Below the pieces are notes generated by a model. That model was not told where the DNA came from, made no database searches, and worked only from the letters and a program-made list of their open reading frames with translations. From Polytrichum commune (lineage: Eukaryota; Streptophyta; Polytrichopsida; Polytrichales; Polytrichaceae): a DNA stretch of 64,000 bases. Shown here piece after piece: positions 1-11,645 of the stretch; positions within the stretch are counted from its first letter, which is position 1, and every line of letters begins with the position of its first letter. A program made the position numbers and the translations under genes. Location of the stretch: the NCBI GenBank assembly GCA_950295325.1, contig OX485807.1, positions 18,137,666 through 18,201,665 on the forward strand, given 5' to 3'.

Positions 1-538
1 GTGCAGAAACCAACACCCTAAAACCTGCACAATAACTAAATATTGGTTAAGAGAAAGTCCACCACATTAACATCAAGCCCCCGTGATGGTTTTGGGTCGT
101 CCACCGATAAAACCTGGAACCCTTACAACTTTTGCATACATAATTCAAATTAGACATACTCTTGTCATCCCCTGTTAATCGCAAATGCCAATCATCGTAC
201 ACTTTTACCTCTAATAATAGCACCTATGCTCAGTACTTAAAGTGTCTGTTTTAGCACCATCATCCACTTTACACGCAACCATGCAGCAAATTTCCATGGT
301 AGAAGTCTGTTTTTAACAAGGAGCTCATCATGCATACTGACCTCAAGCGTACACAGTTCCAACAGCATGTGCTTGATTGATGTGCTGAAGCAAGGACTTC
401 CGTATCCCCCACCAACCCTGGTGCACCTTTTCGCACTCAAGGGCTACGTTGCTCTGAAGAGATCAGGTGTTGCAAATCGAACTGGTTGCAGACACTGATC
501 AATCAATTATCATGCAGGATTAACATGCGTATGGTAGC
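1..538. other. Intergenic, nothing recognised
   Basis: No coding homology, RNA gene or clear repeat is visible in this AT-rich stretch. Short open frames on either strand lack recognisable domains and are consistent with chance. Confidence 0.5.
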
Positions 539-1192
539 ATTGCTAATCCGTTTGGAGTAATGAACCAGAAAATGTCATGTATGTGGAGGATGATGAGACG
601 CTTAATCAGGGTTCCTCCAACCCTCCTACTAGGCAGAGCATGCTGTTCTTGTTGCACAAAAATTCCATATAGCCGTGTGAATGCTACCTAGGTCAACATT
701 GACAGGAAAGGACATGAATCTGGAGGTTGAGACGATTGCTACAACTGGGAATGCAGATTGATGCTTCACACTACACGAACTTTTTGAATGCGCTTTTACC
801 CATTCTTGCACAAAGAAAGTATAGTGTGTGCTTCGAAAGAGAAGCAACTGGTTGCGCACTACGTTCCATAGCACATGATTTTGCGCGCATGACATCATTG
901 CTAATCGTTTTGGAGCAGTGAATCAGAAAGCGTCAATTATGTGGAGACGGATGACAGGGCACTTTATTAGGGTTCCTCCAACCCTCCTACTAGGCATAGC
1001 CTGCTGCTTTTGCTGGACATATCCATTAGCTGTGTGGATCCTACGTCAACATTGACATGAAAGAACAAAAATCTCGAGGTTGAGATAACTTAGTATTACA
1101 GCTGGGAGGCAAACTGGTGCTTCACACTCCATGGACTGTGAGTGCGCTCAACTATACTCGCACAAAGAAAGCAGTGCCTACTTTTGGCTTCT
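539..1192. repeat. Direct duplication of a ~350-bp unit
   Basis: Two degenerate copies lie head to tail, about 539-895 and 899-1192. Both run through the same landmarks in the same order: TTGCTAATC near the start, the shared block GGTTCCTCCAACCCTCCTAC followed by TAGGCA, GTCAACATTGACA, GGTTGAGA, GCTTCACACT and GCACAAAGAAAG. They differ by many substitutions and small indels, so the duplication is old. No coding function is visible in either copy. Confidence 0.75.
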
Positions 1193-3902
1193 TCTATGAA
1201 CTGGGTTGAGGCAGTGGGGAGGGAGGCAACAAATCTGCACACACTGCCCACTGCATCCACCACAGAAACAGGGTCTTCAATGGTTTCTAATAACTGACCT
1301 GAGAGTAAGTGGCAAGTAGATCAAAGATAGGGGACAAGAAGTAGGGAGTGAGAGAGAGAGAGAGAGATGGAGAGGGGGGGGGGGGGGAGAACCAAATAGT
1401 CTGTTTTTTATGTCCTGCGCATTCTTTGAAGATGGAATGAATTTCAATAGGATAAGCAAAACCTCGGTTGCATTTGAGCATGAGAAATGAGGCTTCCTGC
1501 ACCAACCTTCATTCCAGACGACACACGAGAGGCAGAATTCGAACATGTGTTAGAAAGAAACTCGACCCCATAATTGAGTGACAGAAAGCAATATCCAATG
1601 ACAACACACCCCCCTGCCCAGCGTTCTAGGTCGCAGACTTTTGCAACTATGTGCTGCAAAACTCGTCACCACACTCTCAAAGGAAAGGAGTGGCCGCATT
1701 AGCAAACTCAACGTTGCTTTTTCCATCATTAAAGTGAAAGAGTGATGATTGAACGGGTATCTGTTTCAGGCTGACACATCCACAAGGACCTGCCCAGACC
1801 TACACAGAAGACACTAGGTAAATCGGAGCACCTCAAAAGTAATTAAGGTCGAGGAATCCATAGCCGACCAGGTCCATTTAACTGCTCACGAAGCTCATGT
1901 AATGCCGACATGGGTGAGATGTATATTTCTCAGGGGAGTGGAGTTAAGGTTTACGTGGCGGTGGCTTGGAATTGATTATCCTCATAAGAGTTTTGATAAT
2001 TGTTTTGATATGTGTCGTTTTGGTCACATTTGGAGGATAATCGTAGGGCACAACAATCTTGTGACAAGCCACTTGTTGATTTACAATAAACACACGGTGC
2101 ATACCCAACCTTTCAAAGTAATTGAAAAGTGCTACAAAATATGCACAATTAGAAAATAACCTTATTGAATGGATCATTTGAATGCTTGTCACCAAAATAA
2201 TACCCCCCAAACAATTCTACCCTTGCTACACGTGGTTCCCGTAATCACACTAAGTGTTAGTCCTAGGTCGAAAACTTTTTTACCTACTACTTGTTTAGGG
2301 CCGCTTTACACAACATCCCAAATCCCACTTTTAGTGAAATTCTGAACTTCATGGGCTTAGAAAGTGAATAATAATTGAGAAGCTACAAATTTCATGCGAC
2401 TTGGGTGTTGCAACCCTTGCTAGCTCCCCTTAACTTATCTTCACCATTTTACAACTCTAGTAAGTGTCACGAACGCTAACCTTGCACATCCCACACACAC
2501 GCATGGTTAGCTCCCCATACCAACTTCCAAGCTAATAGCTTGGTTACCAAACCCTCCTACATATGCATTCATGACTCTCCCCTTAGTAGGTAGCCAATGA
2601 TTAGGTGCGGACTTTCATACATGTCCATGGTGTTGCAAACACTCTTCATGAAGAGGTGCGCGACATTGAGGTTGTGAAGCAAACTCCCAAGTGCAAGTCT
2701 CGAGTCCTATGCACGTTGGAAAGTCCCAAATCTTACTTTATCCACTGAACCACTTGAATTATTTTTGTTTAGAGTGGATAGTCAAATAAAGTGCCATCAA
2801 ATTAGGGTGGACTGCTAAACTTGAATTTTTTTTTTGTGAAGTAGAGTGCCTTGGTAATATAATTGTTCACCACCAATGCACCATTCTATGGGCCTTTGCC
2901 ACCATAATTTTGCCATGACCACTCTATGTTTAACCCTACTCAACGCTTTGTTTACAAATTCCTCCATTGATGGTAAGGTATTCATGATGTCTTGATATAG
3001 AGGGTGCCCTTCACTGAGCTCTAGGAAACAAACTTCAGAAAAAAAAAGGCCTAGGGTTTTCAAAGTTTCCAATGCAATAAACTACTGAAGGAGGAAAGGT
3101 GTCGGAGTTAGGTGGAGCCCATCTCCATGAAGGAAATTTAAAAGCACTTGCATGGGAGAGGCATGTACCAAAACTAACATAACACTCTCTATAAATATGA
3201 CAAGGTAAGCATGGTTTCAACGACAATAAAATTCTTCTTATTCCTTTGCTACGATCGGTTGGGTAGGGTGTCGGATATAGGACACTTGGTGAGGGTATTT
3301 AGAGCCAAGTTACTGTGTAATTAGCTCGTTAGGTGTCAGGTTCCAAGACACATAGATGAAAGTGTAACAATAACTTAGAGGTAATAAGTAGATAAGATTT
3401 GATTCTATGATAGGAGTTATTCAAGTCTAAAAATGAGACCTTTTGAAATCTATTATACCACACTCTAACATAATACTTTAGAAATTCATAACCAATTCAA
3501 AAATGATGTATTGTATTTGAAACAATTACGGCATATTTTTATACGGTTCCTCTACATGGGGAAAAATAAATTTTGTGCCAAATGCAAATGTACACAAATA
3601 GATTTTTATTTATTTTTGCTCAAGATGCAATCCGTTATAATAGGGCAGCATACCTTAAACCCAGAGCTTTTCCTGCCAGTTTCTTCGCTTTGAAGTTTTA
3701 CAAACGCCAACTTAGATTTCTCATCAGTTAGGCTTTTGGAGCCGAATGGTGGAAGAAATTTTGGTGAACCTTGGAAGTTAAATGAGTGGAGTTTGTCTTA
3801 ATTGTAGTACATGGTGTCCACAGCACAAGCTGCCTCTTCTTCTAATCTGTAATTACCGAACAAAATCTTTAGCCAATTAGTATCTGAGCTACAGCCTCAC
3901 AA
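1193..3902. other. Intergenic, with a GA/G simple repeat and one Harbinger-like end
   Basis: A GA-rich run grading into a G homopolymer lies at about 1350-1388. At 2298 the sequence GGGCCGCTTTACAC follows TTA, which resembles the ends of the PIF/Harbinger-type elements at 18019 and 52782, but no partner end was found. Nothing else is recognised. Confidence 0.4.
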
Positions 3903-4427
3903 GACTACGCTGTTTATGGTATTTAGTGTTACATATGTAACAATGTCACTTACCCTATTTTGAGGCGTATGCTAAGATACACTAATGATCAACAACTTCA
4001 TCATTAGTGTCACCTTATGATACTTAGCCTTCAAGTACGCTTACTAATATCTTGGCATGAGTATGTTCAACATGGTTATGAGGTGTATGCCTATGTCACA
4101 TGATGGTCTATGAGTTGACTAAAGTGTACACAAATGATACTTGACATGCTCAAGAGGTTTTGCATATTAAAATCTAAACATATGACATTCATCATTAGTA
4201 CGCTCAGTAATATTTTCCCCTTGCATACCTAAATGCAAAATTATCATCCCAAGTATCCCAATGTGCTACGCTAAATGTCATAATGTAAATGTTTTTTCAC
4301 TTTAAAAAGTTTCTTATAATAGTATCAAATTGGCATTTAGCAAATGTGGCACTTTGAGACCTTTGGGCATCTAGTTTAGGCCTTGAGCAATTAGTGTACA
4401 TGACACTAAATACCATAAACAGTGGAC
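3903..4427. mobile_element. MITE-like element with perfect 20-bp terminal inverted repeats
   Basis: CTGTTTATGGTATTTAGTGT at 3910-3929 is the exact reverse complement of 4403-4422. The ~470-bp interior is AT-rich, has no coding capacity, and repeats short motifs such as TGATACTTAGC and ATGACACTAAAT. The ATTTAGTGT core is shared with the elements at 14523, 24443 and 28431, suggesting a related nonautonomous DNA transposon family. A target-site duplication could not be fixed. Confidence 0.7.
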
Positions 4428-4578
4428 TCATGTGTCCCTAATTTGTCCATAGTTCGTTTAGGTTGTGATGAACATGTGACAAGAAACAACCCAGAAAGAT
4501 CTACAACAAGCACGCAACAAAGCATTGCATGTCGTGACTTCAGCTTGAAGATTTAGTAGAGAGAACATGCACCTAGCT

Positions 4579-4839
4579 CGAATCACTATATTCGTTAATT
4601 GGAGACTTTTTCATGATTTGGAGACCTATCAAGGACTTCAAATCCGATATCGTGTTTAGTGCATGTTTTGATTATGATATAGATACTTATTATATTTAGA
4701 AATATATATACTCCTCATGCATGAATATGTAAAAAGTTCATTACCAATGTTCCCCACATTCACAATATTGCATCCCAACTATGAGTAAAGTTTATTTTGA
4801 GACTTTCCAAAGTCTCCAATTAACGAATATAGTGATTCG
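4579..4839. repeat. Perfect 31-bp inverted repeat around a 199-bp spacer
   Basis: The arm at 4579-4609, beginning CGAATCACTATATTCG, is an exact reverse complement of 4809-4839. A degenerate relative of the same arm sequence occurs at 59243-59500. The perfect match suggests a fairly young foldback or terminal inverted repeat pair. No coding sequence is enclosed. Confidence 0.75.
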
Positions 4840-7800
4840 AATGATCAGGCAGTTTGATGATCATGTGACCACACCCAGTATGAACACAAAATCAACAATT
4901 TCAATACCAAAGGAAGCAAGGCGATTAAGAGGCTCTTCATTTATGCACGATTCCTCAGGAAGGTTGCCAATTGTCTATGAATGTAAGTATCCTCTCCAAA
5001 TATCATGAATCACTAAAAGGATCGGCATCCGGTAGCGTCACTCTTGGCCAATTTCGCTTGTAACCTCGTCTATTCTGAAGGAAACGCTTTGCTGGTGAAA
5101 GGATCTGCTAGGTTGTGTGGTTAATTTCCCACCTCATTGTTGATGTTCGTCTTGAAGTGCCATCGACATGGTTAGCCACCCTCGTCGTTCTAGGTTTTGC
5201 AGTATCATTTGCAGGAGGCCCAACTTTTACCTTCTGCCGGCCGATGTGTTTTCATCGTATTGTCGTCAGTGATTCCATGTGGATTTGGAGGGTTACCAAC
5301 TCATAGTGGAGTGAAAGAAATTAGGACTTACATCTCACACCTATAGGATAGGGTCGTTACAAGAGTTGTGTTGTCTACAAAAGAAAGTGGAGGATTACAC
5401 ATGCGGAGATACAACCGCAGGCTGGCAACAGGAGCAGAAACACACCATCCACACAGAACAAACCTCCTCGGAGAATGATGTTGTCGGAAGGAGCATTGAT
5501 GGCCATTCAAGCGCAGGAGGCAATTCCATTGCCGCAATCAGCAGAAGAAGATGTGAGAGACATCCTCTAGGCTGCTCGGCAACCTCAGCTAAGGGGAAAT
5601 GACATTGCCATGGTCCTACTCAACGGGGATGGCGATCTTGAGGGTACGATGTGGAAGAGGATGACGAAATGGATGTTTGACGTGGGTGTGAGGTGAGGTC
5701 CTTTCCATGGTAGTTAATGTGGACAGAACAACTTGCAAATTTAAAAATTGAATTTTGGAACATGTCGAGCAAAGTTTCTTGAGGCTTGGAGCGAGAGGAT
5801 GGTTGGAGTACAAGTCAGATTGCAAGTGTAGAGTAGTTTAGTCATGTCAGAATGGACGTTAGCAACTAAGGGTATATACAACAATTTATATTGTTGGCTG
5901 CAGTCACCGTAACCGGGTTCTTATCAAAGTATATACGAGATAAAACATTTAACAATTCCAAGTTGCAAATGGCAACCATTCTAAGAGGGGCGCGGTAGAG
6001 GTTCAGGAGGCGGATAAGAAGAGAGGGTGCAAAAGCTAACCTCTTATATGGCTGCAGCCAATTATACTGGGATGGCCTAGTAGAACAAGAGAAGAATCCA
6101 ACCACTATTGAAAAGTCTCATCATCTTAGGAAGCATGCAACCAACTTTCGAACAAAACATCACAGACCGGGCCGAGGAGGGTACCTTGCGTTTATTAGGA
6201 AACTTGTAAGTGTGTAGGCAAGATTCAAATAACAGTTAGGTAAGACTGTTATGACAATTTTGGTGACCACAATTACGCACTTATAGTGCGAGAATGCTTT
6301 CGTGTGCATATTCTTAAGAACGATAAATTAGTTGGTGGGGCCGTGTTTCGTTGACGCCTAGGCTTCAAGCAAGTGTAGTTGTTTGAAGACATATTGAATG
6401 GCATGCAAAAGAGAAAGGCATGAAACACTTGGTCAACTTCTGTGAAAATCCCTTATGAGCGAAGAGAGTGTCATGATATTATCACACATGCTGGTATAAT
6501 TAATTAGCTATTACTACTAAAATCTGACGTTTTTGTATCGAATTGGGGAGACAATCTACGGTGTAGTCCTCAATGACTTGCTTTGTGGAACATGAGGAGA
6601 TTAATGAGCGGAGAGGAGTGCCCTGGTATGTGCATAGTGGGTAACCAACAAGCGGGATTCAACCGAAGAGGAGTCGAACTATCGCAAATACGAGGGGTGG
6701 TTCCTTATATATGACACTTTTGTTACAGGGCAAGAACGTGGTGGAACCGAAACAACCTGAAGTGGTGATGAAGAGATACAAGTCGACATGCAAGGATCAA
6801 AAACCAATCTCAACAGACCTGCAACTGTTGAGTGATGGTCACAAAATGGAGTTGATGATGATGCTAGTCGCGAGAACGATGGACTCATATATATTCTGTA
6901 GTGGGTGCACGACGGCGCAGTGAAGACATGCAGCCGAATGTGGCAGCCAGTGAAGGTCGTAGATCGAAGATAGTGTGTAGAGGTTGAGAGTTGAGATTCA
7001 GGATAGCAATTTTAGCAATAGAAAGTGGTATTTGTGTGATCGATGTTATGCACCGTGTGTGTATCTTCATCAAATAATAATTCTAAAGCAACATTGGTTC
7101 CCATTAGAGTATATTGGGTCTTTTGAATCTAATTCCGGTGTCAAAATGCTCCTATAAATTTATCTACCATGTTCAATGGATTAACTGATGGGTGAGGTTT
7201 ACGAAAAAAATTAAGATTGTACTACTTTATGTATTCATTATAAAATAGTCTATGTTTGTAGATATTCATTGGCTTTGTCCCGTTCGGGGCAGTGACGACA
7301 CTGAACATGTATATTGGTGTGGGTTACCGATTGTAATTATGCATTGCACTAACATGTTGATAAACTTCTTAAAAAAATTCAAGCTACATAAATATATAGA
7401 CTTATGCACATCAAAGAACACGATATTTGTGTCTTAGTGAAAGTGGTAATGACGGTATAAAGTTATAGCTACTGAAAACTCTAAATGTTAAACCACACTT
7501 ATGAAAACATTAAAGGTAGTGATCACTTTTGGCCATAAAATGGTGTGCAAGGATGAACATAGTGGGTGCATAGGAACAATTCCATTGTTTGTTTGTTTTT
7601 TGGTCACGCATAAGTTTACCCTCAATGAATGTGTGTGGATGAATGTGAAACTTTACTAACTAATGTGCATGAAACCAAGTTATTTCACATATCTATAATT
7701 CTTTCAAGAATCTTGATCAACCTATCTAAAGCCTAAGTTAACTTGCTCTTTATAGAAAAGACACCTTATTTTAAAAATTAAAGATATTTTTACTTCTACA

Positions 7801-8115
7801 TAAGTAGAGATTATTGTAAGGTCGTAAGTGCGTGTCAACTTTTGAGTTGTATTAATTGCACTTGAAAACTATCTTTTACTTCCTTTTAGAATGACTTCAA
7901 CTAAAGTCAAGCAATATTTTCTTTAATATCTAAATAAATGTTTTTTTGGCACATGATGGGCATTTCTAAGATTTAGAGGTATATATAAAGGTTTTTGTCA
8001 ATGTATGAAGCTCTCTTGTTATCTTTCTTTTGCACCATAACCCTCATGCATTGCTCCATACTTTCTAACGATTTGCCTATTCTTTTAATAGTTTCTTTTT
8101 GTTTTTTGTTTTTAG
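4840..8115. other. Intergenic, little recognised
   Basis: One copy of a unit that is repeated at 15.8-16.5 kb lies at about 4905-4990 (AAAGGAAGCAAGGCGATTAA, then GAGGCTCTTCATTTATGC). The remainder contains only short unrecognised open frames. No gene, RNA or terminal repeat could be supported. Confidence 0.4.
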
Positions 8116-8521
8116 AGGACGATTCAACGCCTCAAATACATTTTGTTTGGAGGTCCAAAAGACAGCAAGGATTTTTGTGTAATCAATTGTTGGGAAGCTA
8201 CTCAAATAAAATGTTTCGAGATCAAATAAGAGTGTACAAGCAAAGATTTTCTTTCTTGTGTAAGACTTTGGGGTCCATTATCAAGAAATCTGATACTCTA
8301 ATGACTACAAACATCGACGTTGAGACAAGAGTTATTGATACCCTTGCTAGGTTGGCTACTTGTAATACATTGTCTATGATAAGAGATTTATATGATATAG
8401 CTGAGAGCACTACGTCAATTCTTGTTCAAAAGTATTGCAAGGCTATCAAAGATCATTTGTTGCCTATAGTAATTGTTAAAATGACTTTTGAAAAAATGAA
8501 GACAAAATCTACCAAGTTTGA

Positions 8522-8564
<43 letters not shown>

Positions 8565-9384
8565 TGTCATAGGGGCAATAGACGACTCTCACATACCCAT
8601 CGTGGCCTCAGACAGGGGTGCTCCCGAATATTATTATCGCAAAGGATTTTACTCTATCATTTTGCAAGGACTGCTAGATGCACAATGCAAATTTTGAAAT
8701 TTTGACTTTGGATAACCAGGAAGTTGTTATGATTGGTTAGTCTTCCAAACAAGTAATTTAGACATAGATGTTATGAAAAATAAATATTTATTATACAAAT
8801 TGATTGGTGATGTTGCGTATCTAATGAGGCCTTGGTTTTTTTACTCCATTCAAAAGAATAAAAGATAATCTATCACCTGAAAAAATTCATTAGAACTACA
8901 TCCAATCTAACATTAGGATGGTTGTTGAAAAAACTTTAAATTATTTGTAAAGAAGATGGAGTATTTTTCTAAAATGAATTGATGTACTTTTACTAAACCT
9001 TCCAAATCTAGTGACAACATGCATTTGTCTACATAACTTATGCATAATTAATGCTCATAGGTTCAATGTGCGTTGGGCAATGGAAGCCAAAAATGATATC
9101 AAAGACTTAACAAATCAAGACTTTAACAACTTACTGCATGCAACACATGATGCTATCACACTTTAAATTACAAAAAATCGATGAAACAAATGGAAATATT
9201 ATTATTGCCTTCCTTAACAGCTCCTATGTCAGAACTTTTACATTATGATGTAGAGGATCCGGAGACTTTGACAACCACTGAAGAGGAAGAATCATCAGAG
9301 TCCAAGAAGAATAAAGACGACCGAATAAAGAAGATATTAGAACAAGATATCGTTCTACATGAAATAATGGTTCAAAATTGTTAG
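8116..9384 (+). pseudogene. PIF/Harbinger (ALP1/HARBI1-like) transposase, degenerate
   Basis: In plant DDE_Tnp_4 transposases the N-terminal part precedes a nuclease core with motifs GAIDGTHIP, GDAAYP and VERAFG. Here the N-terminal part is open (8116-8524, with RLATCNTLS and LYDIAEST motifs). The core follows in pieces: GAIDDSHIP with its Asp at 8581-8583, GDVAYL with its Asp at 8809-8811, a Glu in VEKTLN at 8937-8939, and CICLHNLCI near 9020. An acidic tail follows at 9181-9384. Breaks seen are a 35-bp A run at 8525-8559, in-frame stops (one replacing the usual Trp after QCKF) and a frameshift in a T run just after GDVAYL. All three catalytic acidic residues remain readable in sequence order, but the protein cannot be made. 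The product would have been nuclear and cut at TWA target sites. Confidence 0.85.
8525..8559 (+). repeat. 35-bp poly(A) run inside the transposase relic
   Basis: An uninterrupted run of 35 A residues separates the N-terminal transposase segment from the core. In related transposases these two parts are continuous with roughly ten residues between. The run may be slippage at a Lys-rich site, an inserted tail, or an assembly artefact. Confidence 0.9.
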
Positions 9385-10127
9385 AGGGTACATTTGGCTA
9401 GAGAGAGCATAATCACTTTTGATGAGGCTCTTGATTTAGAAGACATAGAATTTGATTAGATATTTGTTTGTACAAATGTTTTAGATTTAGGGCTCCATAT
9501 GTACATTATTCAATCTCTAGGAGCTACATCAATTTGTGATGTTTGTTACATCTGTAATTTATTTTTTATTTTTTTATATAAGATAGATGTTCCTTATGTG
9601 GCCAAATTTTTTTAAACTAATGCTTACATTTAAATAGTATTTACTTTTTATATATATATGAGATGCATCTATATATCTGACATTAAGTGGATTGACTTAT
9701 GTATGTTATGAAATGAAATTGATTTTAAAGTCCCAGAAGCTAAAAATTCTAATGGAATTGAAAGTGCAGTAGCCTCCATGGGTGAAGTACCAACATAAGA
9801 ATTAAAAAAATTAACATAGTAATTTCTATAATATGCATTGTATGTGTTTTTTGTGGAAATTCCTCAAAAATGCATTATTAGTGTAAGACAAAAAAAAATC
9901 CACATGATTAAGTGAAACCAAATACATGAAACGGTTTACTGAATTTATGTTCTTCAGCATCCCAAATGAAAGTACAATAAAAAACTAGGCAGAATCATTT
10001 GATGCCTATACCTTTTGTCATTGTTGCTACATGACTATGAAAGGTTTAGCAGAAAATGTAAGGTTTAGCAGAATTTGTAAGCTTTAGCTAAATATGTAAG
10101 ATTTAGCTGAATCGGGAAGGTTTTGGG
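9385..10127. other. AT-rich 3' flank of the Harbinger relic with a short tandem repeat
   Basis: Just downstream of the transposase the DNA is very AT-rich with no coding sequence. At about 10040-10115, four degenerate ~20-bp units of the form TAAGGTTTAGCAGAATTTG follow one another. Confidence 0.5.
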
Positions 10128-10291
10128 CATAGTTAGTCACATGTTGACATTGTCTGTTTTAGTTTTATTCATTTGAGTATAATCTATACATTCCTTTAAA
10201 TGATTAGTAATTCTCTTGAAGTCTCAAGCTTCGACCAATTATTTCTCAAATTCAATAGTTCTGATCTTTAACTAACCGATATGAGCAACGC
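10128..10291 (+). repeat. Diverged copy of the AACCGGTT-rich dispersed repeat
   Basis: It follows the order of the arm at 17393-17618: a GGGCATA segment, CACATGTTGACAT, a TTTGAGTATAATCTATA segment, CTCTTGAAGTCT, TTATTTCTCAAATTCAA and TAACTAACCGAT. Most of the AACCGGTT motifs have been lost, so this is an old copy. Confidence 0.65.
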
Positions 10292-10329
10292 ATATAAAAT
10301 GGATACTGAGTCCAAAGTTGCAGCGACAA

Positions 10330-10806
10330 TCTGTAACATAGGATGGACCCTTTGTAATCAACCCCGAGTCTTGATGTTTCTGTGACACAAGGGAGACAGA
10401 CAAACCCTAATTGTCAATCACCCCTAAACCAACACAAAACAACTAAGAAACCCAACTCATCATTCTTATGGTACAAAAGAGTGATTTGTAAAATAAGACA
10501 AATCATATAAAATTAACTTTGAGTCCAGAGCTTAATGTAACATAAGGATTAAATCAAAAACCCGATTGTGAATCACTTACAACTACAACACAAAACATGA
10601 TGTAAAAAACAACAAAGTTACCCAACTCCTAGCCTTAACCTGCAAAAGAGTGATCTGTAAAATGGGATATAAAATCAACCTCATAAAATCAACCTCAAGT
10701 CTAGACTTTACTGTGACACAAGGGTTAAAGCAAAATCTTGATTTTGAATCACTTACAACATAAGTACAAAATATGTTGCACAAAACATCAAAGAAACCTA
10801 ACTTCA
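10330..10806. repeat. Three tandem ~160-bp units inside the Harbinger relic
   Basis: The units begin near 10330, 10481 and 10646. Shared landmarks are AAAAGAGTGATYTGTAAAAT, ATAAAATYAAC followed by AAGTC or GAGTC, TGTGACACAAGGG or its variants, TCACTTACAAC, and ACACAAAACA before AAACCYAACT. The array lies between the transposase relic and the Myb/SANT-like relic, so it may have been the internal noncoding region of the same element. Confidence 0.7.
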
Positions 10807-10877
10807 AATGTCAACATGTAGTGTAGCGCCCAAACAAATTAATGAAAATTAGAAAATAAAAAAATCTTTGATATAAT

Positions 10878-11362
10878 CTACAACTTCTCTATTAGTCTTT
10901 CTATGTGCTTGTCAAGGTTGCTCATGAATCCGGAGGCCACTTGCATACTCTTCACCATGTCATTTCTATTGACCACAAGTTGGGATATGAGCTCAAGAGC
11001 TTTCTCTTGATAAACCATTTTTCCTTACACCTTTGTACCAAATGAAGCAGGCTTATTAGATTCTTCATATTCCTCTGTCTTTAGCTCTTAAGAACCACAA
11101 CCAACTTCGACATTTTCACTTGAAGATGCCGAGATGTGTTTTGACACAACTCCATTCTAGTAGTACCAGGTGTCCATGGCGTCGTAGAAATTGCAAGTGT
11201 GACGCGCCTCCCCAAAACTTGAGTTCGCTTGCTTATCTTCCTTGTAAGCTTTGAAAATCTCACTAAACTTGCTTTTACACGCCTTTGGTCCTTATTTGAA
11301 ATTGTGACACAAACACAAGAGCTGTGAGTGTAGCTTGAGCCACATGTCCACACCTGATCCAT
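10878..11362 (-). pseudogene. Myb/SANT-like ORF1 remnant of a PIF/Harbinger element
   Basis: Read on the minus strand and patched across frames, the segment resembles the Myb/SANT-like DNA-binding partner encoded by plant PIF/Harbinger elements. It shows a YKEDKQANSSFGEARHT segment, then FYDAMDTWYY, then after stops a C-terminal helix KALELISQLVVNRNDMVKSM and LDKHIERLIEKL ending at a stop at 10878-10880. The family pattern is FYD-x-(I/M)-D-x-WY followed by a leucine-rich C-terminal helix. It converges on the transposase relic at 8.1-9.4 kb, fitting the two-ORF layout of autonomous Harbinger elements. Stops and frameshifts make it a relic. Confidence 0.65.
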
Positions 11363-11449
11363 AGAAATTTAAGAATAATCAGATAACTACTCACATGATA
11401 ATGCAATTGATATAATTATAGATTACAGATAACTAGTAGTAACAAGAAA

Positions 11450-11645
11450 AACGTTTTGAACAGTTCCTAGTGTTGTCAAGTTCAACCGGTCACATGTTGA
11501 CATCGTTCAGTAGTTTTGTCAATTTGAGGTTTATTGTCTAATTTCCTTCAAAGTAAATTATAATCCTCTTGAAGTCTTGAACTTCAACTGGTTAATTCTC
11601 AAACTCAAGCACATCATCTGTAACTAGCTATCGAATATCCCCTCA
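11450..11645 (+). repeat. Diverged copy of the AACCGGTT-rich dispersed repeat
   Basis: Landmarks in order: TCCTAGTGTTGTCAAGTTCA, ACCGGTCACATGTTGACATC, TCAATTTGAGGT, CTTGAAGTCTTGAACTTCAA, CTGGTTAATTCTCAAACTCA, TCATCTGTAACTAGC. Orientation is the same as the arm at 17393-17618. Confidence 0.75.

Noticed and set aside
5115-5602. Overlapping short open frames on the plus strand
   Set aside because: No recognisable domains, no splice-consistent joining and no codon pattern; they are consistent with chance in a less AT-rich patch.
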